Shown in pieces: positions 41,941 through 47,646 of a DNA stretch of 47,646 nt. The notes beneath the pieces were generated by a model. That model did not search any database. It had not been told where the DNA came from and saw only the letters and a list, made by a program, of their open reading frames with translations. This DNA comes from Pseudomonas juntendi (GTDB lineage: Bacteria; Pseudomonadota; Gammaproteobacteria; Pseudomonadales; Pseudomonadaceae): positions 1 through 47,646 of the forward strand of contig NZ_BLJG01000123.1 in NCBI RefSeq assembly GCF_009932375.1, given 5' to 3'. Made by a program: the position numbers and the translations under genes. How positions within the stretch are numbered: the first letter of the stretch is position 1; every line of letters starts with the position of its first letter.

Positions 41941-44244
41941 ATGATTGTCTGCATCAACCGCCTCAAACAGTTCGGAATCTTCAGCGACTTCAATGGAACG
42001 AAGATCCAAAAGTTCGGCCGGTACAACCTGGTCTATGGTTGGAATGGAACAGGCAAGTCAACGTTATCGAATCTATTCTCTTGCTTTGAGCTTCGCTCGA
42101 TGGTTCCCCGCTTCAGCACGGGCCAATTTTCAGTAGTTCTGGAGGATGGCTCAACGATCACGGAATCCACACTCCACTCATCCCAATTGAATATTCATGT
42201 TTTCAATCAACGCTTCGTGCATGAGAACATTGATTGGGACAAATCCGTAAAGAGCATCCTTCTTATTGCGAAAGAGAAGATTGATGACTTGCAGAAGCTG
42301 GAGAAGCTGAAGAGCGAGCTTCAGTCGAAAAAGAAGGCTCACGACGACAAGCAAAGCGATATCAAGAAGCAGCGTGAGGCATTAGAGAAGTTCCTGACCA
42401 ATGCTGCCAAGAAAATGAAGCTTGGACTTCAGGCGATTGATACGAGCGACAGTTATTACTTGAATTACGACCGCCGCAAGCTCTCCAACTTCATACAGAA
42501 TAACGGCGAGACAATTATCAAGGCGGAGTCGGTTCTTCCAGATGAGAGGGTTATCGACCTTACGAATGCCGCCAAGCCAGATCAGCTTCCAAGCATTGCT
42601 TTCGCCTCAACGGCCATTGAGCCGGACTACTTTAAGAAAGCGGCGGGCCGCATCAGAGATTTGATTGGGACTACGGCGGTCAATCAAGCAATCCAGCGGC
42701 TTACCGATAACCCGGACATCCGCGAATGGGTTCAAGCAGGCTTGGAAATCCATAAAAACCACGACTCGCAATCCTGCGAGTTCTGCGGCTCTCCGTTCGC
42801 CCAGCTTCGTGCCGAGGCGCTTGCTGCCCACTTCAGCAAGGAGTTCACGGAGTTTCAGAGCCGACTTCAGAATGCGGCGACATGGATTGAATCTCAAGGC
42901 GCTCCAGCTAATCAGTTTCCCGCATCGACCGAGTTTTATAAAGAACTATCGGCCGAGGCAGAAAAGCTTCAAAAGGACTACGCAACTGCTGCTGAAAAGA
43001 TCGACCAGCAAATGGACGCCTGGCGGGAAGCCCTGAAGGCCAAGATCACAGACCCTGGGAAGACAGACATTCAGATCTCGGATGTGGTTGAAGACGATGT
43101 CACCAATTTCAATGACATCCTGAAGTCGATTGTTGCTCTCGTTGGAAAGCACAACAATAAGACTTCAAATTTCAAATCTGAGACCTCAAAAAGCAAGGTG
43201 GCACTGGAGCTTCACTTTGCTGCGGCTGAGGTGCAAGAGTTTGACTATGCTGGAAGTGAGAAGAAGTGCAATGACCTTGAGTCAGAAGCAAAGAACGACC
43301 ATAAGGAAATTGAAAAAATTAGTCTAGAGGTCGGAGCCATAGAAGCGGCGCTCTCGAATGAAACGGTCGGGGCAAAGGAGTTCAATGACATCCTGCATCG
43401 CTTCATTGGCCGCTCTGAGCTTTGCCTGAACTTCAATCAGAAGAAGAAAGGCTATGAGATCATCAGAAACGGGGTTGGTGAGCACGATGGGAATTTGAGC
43501 GAAGGTGAGAAGACTGCGATTGCATTTGTCTATTTCATCACGAAGCTCAAAGAAAATGGAAATAACATCAAGGATACGATCGTCGTCGTTGACGATCCGG
43601 TCTCAAGCTTTGATTCTAATCACTTGTTTCACGCCTACTCGTTTTTGAGAACGCAATGCACTGAAGCCAAGCAACTTTTTGTGCTGACTCACAACTTCAC
43701 TTACTTTAAGCTAGTGAGAGACTGGTTCACTGGCACCAATAGGAATCGAGTCAAAAAAGGCAACGCCGAGAATTGCTTCTTTTATCGCCTGGATGCGCCA
43801 CCTGGCTCCCCTCGTCACTCCCTACTTGTGGATGCCGACGACTCACTCAAGAACTACGGTTCCGAGTACCACTATATCTTCAAGAAGCTTTACGAATATA
43901 GGGCGCACACGACACTCAATCGAGATGAGGCGTTCTTGACCGCCAACCTCGCCCGAAAGCTTGTTGAATCGTTTTTTACCTTCAAATATCCAAGGCGGCG
44001 AAGCGACATTAGTCAATTGATGGAGGCTGGCCTAAAAGATTGCACCATCACGACACCAGAGCTTAAAGAAAAAATCTACCGCTTTATCAATAAGTATTCA
44101 CATAGCGACGTTATTGAGATAACAGAGGAATCCGCAGAAAACTTGGCAGGCGAAAGCCACAGCGTCATCGGGAACATCTTCCAGTGGCTGGAAGAGGTGG
44201 ACAAGAAACATTACGACGAGATGATTCAGGTTGCGACGGCCTGA
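41941..44244 (+). CDS. AAA ATPase, RloC/PrrC-like putative defence protein
   Basis: A 767-residue ABC/SMC-type ATPase of the AAA_13 group. Walker A GWNGTGKST is at 33-41, the PrrC/RloC-like HVFNQRFVHENI follows, then coiled coil with a zinc-hook-like CEFC (Cys279, Cys282), a second coiled coil, signature LSEGEK (about 519-524), Walker B TIVVVDDPVSSFDSNH (Asp551) and a C-terminal region with Arg672, Glu676 and His721 in LARKLVES and NKYSHSD. These recall the anticodon-nuclease Arg-Glu-His set of PrrC, though the spacing differs. It is clearly AT-richer than the backbone and isolated on the plus strand, so it is probably acquired anti-phage or anti-plasmid cargo. The ATG at 41941 is chosen over 41788 and 41908. 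Confidence 0.85.
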   Translation: MIVCINRLKQFGIFSDFNGTKIQKFGRYNLVYGWNGTGKSTLSNLFSCFELRSMVPRFSTGQFSVVLEDGSTITESTLHSSQLNIHVFNQRFVHENIDWDKSVKSILLIAKEKIDDLQKLEKLKSELQSKKKAHDDKQSDIKKQREALEKFLTNAAKKMKLGLQAIDTSDSYYLNYDRRKLSNFIQNNGETIIKAESVLPDERVIDLTNAAKPDQLPSIAFASTAIEPDYFKKAAGRIRDLIGTTAVNQAIQRLTDNPDIREWVQAGLEIHKNHDSQSCEFCGSPFAQLRAEALAAHFSKEFTEFQSRLQNAATWIESQGAPANQFPASTEFYKELSAEAEKLQKDYATAAEKIDQQMDAWREALKAKITDPGKTDIQISDVVEDDVTNFNDILKSIVALVGKHNNKTSNFKSETSKSKVALELHFAAAEVQEFDYAGSEKKCNDLESEAKNDHKEIEKISLEVGAIEAALSNETVGAKEFNDILHRFIGRSELCLNFNQKKKGYEIIRNGVGEHDGNLSEGEKTAIAFVYFITKLKENGNNIKDTIVVVDDPVSSFDSNHLFHAYSFLRTQCTEAKQLFVLTHNFTYFKLVRDWFTGTNRNRVKKGNAENCFFYRLDAPPGSPRHSLLVDADDSLKNYGSEYHYIFKKLYEYRAHTTLNRDEAFLTANLARKLVESFFTFKYPRRRSDISQLMEAGLKDCTITTPELKEKIYRFINKYSHSDVIEITEESAENLAGESHSVIGNIFQWLEEVDKKHYDEMIQVATA

Positions 44245-44285
44245 GCATCAGGCCGCGAGGGCCATAGCTATGCCACCAGGCGCAG

Positions 44286-44307
44286 CAAAAAGGGGCCGAA
44301 GCCCCTT
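44286..44307 (-). terminator. Rho-independent terminator of radC
   Basis: Read on the minus strand, AAGGGGC-TTCG-GCCCCTT is followed directly by TTT and starts four bases after the radC stop codon. The UUCG tetraloop, 7-bp stem and T run make a classic terminator. It faces the end of the converging ATPase gene and separates the two units. Confidence 0.88.
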
Positions 44308-44310
44308 GGG

Positions 44311-44820
44311 CTAGATCAGCCCATGCTCGGCGAACGATGCCGTTTCGTTGCCCGCAACGATGATGTGATCGAGCACGCGCACGTCCACCAGACCCAACGC
44401 TTCCTTGAGCCGCTGGGTCAGCGCCCGGTCAGCCGCGCTCGGCTCGGGGTTTCCGCTCGGATGGTTGTGCGAAACGACGACCGCCGCCGCATTGAGCCGC
44501 AGCGCCTCCTTGACCACTTCGCGCGGATACACCGACGCACCGTCAATAGTGCCGTGGAACATCTCCCTGTATTCGATCAGACGATGGCGCGTATCCATGA
44601 ACAGCACTACGAACACCTCATGCTCGAAGCTGGCCAACTTTGTACGCAAGTATTCCTTGACCGCCGCCGGCGAAGTGAACTCTGCTCCGCGCTGCATTTT
44701 CCGGTCAATGACCTGGCGCGCAGCTTCCAGAATGTCGTCGGCCGATGCCGGTAGATAGCGCCCGTGCGCGTCGCGCACCAGCAGACAGGAATCGAACGAG
44801 GGAAAGGACAGTTGCGACAT
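44311..44820 (-). CDS. radC: RadC/YeeS-type JAB-domain protein
   Basis: A 169-residue RadC-like protein with the JAB/MPN metal site SHNHPSGNPEPSAAD (His118, His120, Asp131). Short RadC-like proteins are found beside the integrase in many ICEs, where no repair role has been shown. Motifs EVFVVLFMDTRHRLIEYREM and LRLNAAAVVVSHNHPSG are complete. It lies between a repeat module and a clear terminator, so it is probably expressed alone. Confidence 0.94.
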   Translation of the reverse strand: MSQLSFPSFDSCLLVRDAHGRYLPASADDILEAARQVIDRKMQRGAEFTSPAAVKEYLRTKLASFEHEVFVVLFMDTRHRLIEYREMFHGTIDGASVYPREVVKEALRLNAAAVVVSHNHPSGNPEPSAADRALTQRLKEALGLVDVRVLDHIIVAGNETASFAEHGLI

Positions 44821-45171
44821 GATCGTGCTCCGGTTGCTCGGGCGGAATTGCCCGGAACCGGCGGCAGCACGGCGCAGCGCAAGCAGTCAGGGGTCGCAGA
44901 CGGCCGCCAGGACGCAAGCGCGCATGGCGCGCGCCGCCCTTGACGGCGAGAACGCCGTGATACGGTGAAGGGAACAGCAAGACCGCCCACACCCGCCCAC
45001 TGCACAGAGTCGATTTTTGGCAAGCGGAGCGCGCAGGCCCGGATCAACGAGCCGGGACGGAGGCGTCAGTGATGGAAGCCCGACAGGGGCGAGACTCGCG
45101 CAGCGAAGCTCGATGCGCAGCACGACAGCGCGACGGCGGCACGCCGGGACGCCCGACTGCTTGGGACAGGA
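44821..45171. repeat. Intergenic region with module C of a dispersed repeat
   Basis: No gene. TTGACGGC at 44940-44947 with TACGGT at 44961, then CAAGCGGAGCGCGCAGGCCCG at 45021-45041 (one mismatch to module B over 21 bases) and AGCCGGG with AGGCGTCAGTGATG at 45050-45074, followed by GAAGCCCGACAGGGGCGAGA. The promoter-like words TTGACG and TACGGT are 15-16 bases apart in both modules and point to the plus strand. Confidence 0.55.
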
Positions 45172-46236
45172 CTACTCGTTGTCCGTCTTGCGCTGCTCGA
45201 TTTGCAACTGCGCCCGTTGCGTTGCCTGTTGCAGCCGCTCCACCAGCACGCCCCTCGGCGGCAAGGCGGTCAGATACTCGGCAACGTGGATGCCGGACTT
45301 GTCCAGCTCCAGCAATTCGATCTGCTCGCGCTTCTTGCCGGTGCAAAGGATGATCCCGAGCGGCGAGGCTTCCTCCGGCTCCCGTTCGTGCTTGTCTAGC
45401 CACCGAAGGTAAAGCTCCATCTGCCCTTTGTAGGCCGCCTTGAAGTCACCTACCTTCAACTCCACCGCAACCAGCCGCCGCAGCTTGCGGTTGTAGAACA
45501 GAAGGTCAAGGTGGAAATCCTCGTCGTCGATCGGAATGCGCTTCTGCCGGGCGACGAATGAGAAGCCCGCGCCCAGCTCCAGCAGGAAGGACTCCATTTC
45601 ACGGATGATCGCCGCTTCCAAGTCGCCTTCCTGCCAAGTGTCCCGCAGGCCCAGGAAGTCGAGGATGTACGGGTCGCGCATGACCAGGGCCGGCGACATG
45701 CGCTGCGCATCGCGCAGGGTCGCCAACTCCTGCGCTATGGTTTCTTCCGGCTTTTGGGAAAGCGCCGTGCGCTCGTACAGCATCGAGTCGATACGCTCGC
45801 GCAGCGTCCGCACGCTCCAGCGTTGGGTGCTGGCCATCTGTGCGTAGTAGTCCCGCTGGAGCGGGTCTTTCAGCGGCATCAGGGCGATGAAGTGCGTCCA
45901 GCTCAATTCTCGTATCAGTGATACGAGAATTCGCTCGTCGGGGAAGGTGGCGGCGAACTGCACCATGCGGCGCAAGTTCTGCTCTGCAAAGCTGCTGCCG
46001 TACTCCTCCACCAACTGCGCAGCCAAGGTGGGCAGAACTTCCTTGCCGTAGGCGCCCCGGCGCCTGTCCAAGACCTGCGTGTGGATGCGTTGGCCGATGC
46101 GCCAGTAGAGCATCGTAAGCTCGCTATTCACCGTCGAGGCGGCGCGCTTGCGCGCCGCCTCGATCAGTGCCCGAATGTCGCCCAGCAGCGCCGCGGGCGC
46201 TGCGAGCGATGCTGCTGATGGCCGGCGCCCGTTCAT
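45172..46236 (-). CDS. PDDEXK nuclease-domain protein (DUF1016/YhcG type)
   Basis: A 354-residue protein of the YhcG/DUF1016 family: N-terminal winged-helix region (NSELTMLYWRIGQRIHTQVL, YGSSFAEQNLRRMVQFA, LSWTHFIALMPLKDPLQRDY) and a C-terminal PDDEXK nuclease fold with Asp244 (FHLDLLFYNRK), Glu259-x-Lys261 (VAVELKVGDF) and Gln272 (GQMELYL). All catalytic residues are there. The start overlaps the integrase stop as ATGA, so the two are translated together, suggesting a role in recombination, element maintenance or defence. The large frame upstream of 46236 is a shadow of the integrase. Confidence 0.9.
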   Translation of the reverse strand: MNGRRPSAASLAAPAALLGDIRALIEAARKRAASTVNSELTMLYWRIGQRIHTQVLDRRRGAYGKEVLPTLAAQLVEEYGSSFAEQNLRRMVQFAATFPDERILVSLIRELSWTHFIALMPLKDPLQRDYYAQMASTQRWSVRTLRERIDSMLYERTALSQKPEETIAQELATLRDAQRMSPALVMRDPYILDFLGLRDTWQEGDLEAAIIREMESFLLELGAGFSFVARQKRIPIDDEDFHLDLLFYNRKLRRLVAVELKVGDFKAAYKGQMELYLRWLDKHEREPEEASPLGIILCTGKKREQIELLELDKSGIHVAEYLTALPPRGVLVERLQQATQRAQLQIEQRKTDNE

Positions 46237-47432
46237 GCCACCGCCTCCGCAAGCTGCCGCGCGCCCGTGATGGCTTGGCGGCGGCTGGCCACCAGCTCGG
46301 CCGCCTCGCGCACCGGCTTGTCCTCGGTGTGGACGTAGTGCATGAACATCGCCACGGTCTTGTGGCCCGTCAGCTTCATTCCCACTTTGGTCGGCACACC
46401 GGAATTGGCAATGTCGGTGGTCGAGCGATGACGGATGCCGTGCGTGCCTACGTGCGGCACGCTGGCGGCCTTGAGCGTCCGGCACCAGCCGCCATAGTGC
46501 TCGCCAAAGGTCAGGTGCTTGGCCGGGTCGTTCGGCGACGGCAGGACGTAAGGGCAGCCTTCCAGACGCGGCGCCGTCGAAAGCAGCCGATAGGCTTCCT
46601 CGCTCATGGGCTTGGAAATGCCGCCAACCTTGCTGTCGGGCCACACCACGCGCCGGTTCTCGAAGTCCAGCCAGCTCCATTCGAGCGGGCAGATTTCGGA
46701 GCGCCGCGCCGCAAACTCGAATTGCAGCCGGATCGCCAACGGGATGACGTAGTTCTCCAGCCCCTCCGCCTCCAGTTTCTCCAACTGGCGGAAGATCCGC
46801 ACCATTTCCTCGTCCACGATGAGCCGGGTTTCCTTGCCCGGCGGGTACATCGGGACGTGGCGGCACGGATTCGTACCGTCCGGGCGGAAGCCCCAGACTT
46901 CGGCCAAGTTGAACATCTTGCGCAGCACGCCGAAGGTCTTGTTGGCCTCGGTCGGCTTGTAGGCCAGCTTTTCCATGAGCCCCGCAATGTCGGGCCGCTT
47001 CACGTCATGCACCTTCTTGCGGCCCAGCAGCGGGATGATGTTGCGGTCGATGACGCCCTGGTAGCCGTCCTGCGTGCTGACCTTGTTGCGCTTCTTGGAG
47101 TAGTCCTCCATGAACTTTTTGCACAACTCGGCCATCGTGGGCGCCTTGCGCGCCTCGGCCTTGGCACCGCCGGGATCACCACCCCGGCGAACCTCGGCCA
47201 GCCAGTCCTGCGCTTTGACCCGCGCCTGTTCGACGGTTAGCTCCCCGTAGAGTCCCAGCGAGGGCTTGCGGGGCTGGCCAGAGTTCGTGCGGTACTGGAG
47301 CATGAACACCCGGCGTCCCGTCGGGGTAATCTTGCAAAGGAAGCCGGGCACGACGGTATCCCGTAGTTCGATGTCCTTCGCCTGGGGTTGCGCCGACTCT
47401 ACGGCGGTCTTGGTGAGCTTGATCTTTGCCAT
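46233..47432 (-). CDS. int: Tyrosine integrase of the ICE
   Basis: A 399-residue phage-type tyrosine recombinase that excises and integrates the element. It has the N-terminal DUF4102-like arm-binding region (SLGLYGELTVEQARVKAQDW), a core-binding helical domain and the catalytic set Arg243 (FAARRSEICPLEW), His331/Arg334 (HGIRHRST), His357 (LTGHK) and Tyr366 (MHYVH). Transcription is inward from the right end; the ATG at 47432 has AAGGAG five bases upstream. The attachment site is expected in the remaining 214 bases or just beyond. Confidence 0.96.
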   Translation of the reverse strand: MAKIKLTKTAVESAQPQAKDIELRDTVVPGFLCKITPTGRRVFMLQYRTNSGQPRKPSLGLYGELTVEQARVKAQDWLAEVRRGGDPGGAKAEARKAPTMAELCKKFMEDYSKKRNKVSTQDGYQGVIDRNIIPLLGRKKVHDVKRPDIAGLMEKLAYKPTEANKTFGVLRKMFNLAEVWGFRPDGTNPCRHVPMYPPGKETRLIVDEEMVRIFRQLEKLEAEGLENYVIPLAIRLQFEFAARRSEICPLEWSWLDFENRRVVWPDSKVGGISKPMSEEAYRLLSTAPRLEGCPYVLPSPNDPAKHLTFGEHYGGWCRTLKAASVPHVGTHGIRHRSTTDIANSGVPTKVGMKLTGHKTVAMFMHYVHTEDKPVREAAELVASRRQAITGARQLAEAVA

Positions 47433-47646
47433 GATGACTCCTTGGAACGACCCGGATTCCAGGAGCCAGATAGGAGCGGCGCGAGGGAGAACCGGGTCAA
47501 GTTTCAGAAAGCACCGGCATATGATGGACGCGCGTAAGCTATTGATAAACCTGTTGTATCGGGCTACGTCGCAGTCCAGCGAACTACCGGGCTGGAGTCA
47601 TCGTGAAACAAAAAACCCGGCCGCAGCCTAATGCCAGTCAGTTAAG
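47433..47646. other. Right-end region upstream of the integrase
   Basis: About 214 bases between the integrase start and the window edge. It must contain the int promoter and is the expected place of the right attachment site. I see ACCCGG/CCGGGT flanking 47450-47497 and an A-run (CAAAAAACCCGG) near 47610, but no repeat matching the left end that I can vouch for. Confidence 0.45.

Noticed and set aside
1..47646. Insertion sequences, CRISPR arrays, tRNA and rRNA genes
   Set aside because: I looked for transposase motifs, regularly spaced repeats and tRNA-like cloverleaves and saw none; the only short tandem-like array is the three iterons at 33351-33415, which is too small and too closely spaced for CRISPR.

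Overview
The window holds a nearly complete integrative and conjugative element (ICE) of the Tn4371 type, about 47 kb, in a GC-rich proteobacterial context (beta- or gammaproteobacteria are the natural guess; no chromosomal gene is present that would fix the host). The evidence is the gene order: a tyrosine integrase at the right edge reading inward, then radC, DUF932, ParB-like, DUF736, repA/parA, a TraF-type signal peptidase and a DUF3363 relaxase, and finally traG-trbBCDEJKLFGI at the left edge.

Layout, left to right. (1) 542-12873, minus strand: one tightly coupled operon traG-(RHH)-trbB-C-D-E-J-K-L-F-G-I-DUF2274 that encodes the coupling protein and the P-type type IV secretion channel; several of its stop codons overlap the next start as ATGA. 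(2) 13180-28643: the cargo, inserted between traG and the relaxase. It contains a LysR gene with a SRPBCC gene and a broken DJ-1/old-yellow-enzyme hybrid (13180-15695); a LysR, a second EexN-type entry-exclusion lipoprotein and a guanidinium-exporter-like SMR protein (15783-17360); and a large export cluster (17450-28643) in which an outer-membrane factor diverges from tetR-MFP-RND-SMR-DUF3313-MlaE-MlaF-MlaD-PqiC. (3) 28719-34596, minus: relaxase, traF, DUF2840, a ribbon-helix-helix protein, parA, three iterons, repA and an AlpA-like HTH protein. (4) 34708-41395: DUF2285, DUF2958, XRE regulator, DUF736, a hairpin-rich non-coding stretch, ParB-like and DUF932 genes. (5) 41941-44244: an AT-richer AAA ATPase gene resembling RloC/PrrC anticodon nucleases, probably a defence gene. 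(6) 44311-47432, minus: radC, a DUF1016/PDDEXK nuclease, and the integrase.

How the parts fit: integrase excises and inserts the element; relaxase and TraG deliver the strand to the Trb channel; TraF probably matures the TrbC pilin; RepA, ParA, ParB-like and the iterons suggest plasmid-like replication and maintenance of the excised circle. The most unusual cargo is the export cluster, which joins a full tripartite RND pump to a full MCE (Mla/Pqi-like) lipid-transport ABC system in one chain of mostly overlapping or closely spaced genes under what looks like a single TetR operator. Other points of interest are a candidate structured RNA with a plus-strand terminator near 38050, related intergenic modules at three places, an SMR protein lacking its essential glutamate, and two divergent EexN lipoproteins. 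The exact attachment sites could not be identified.
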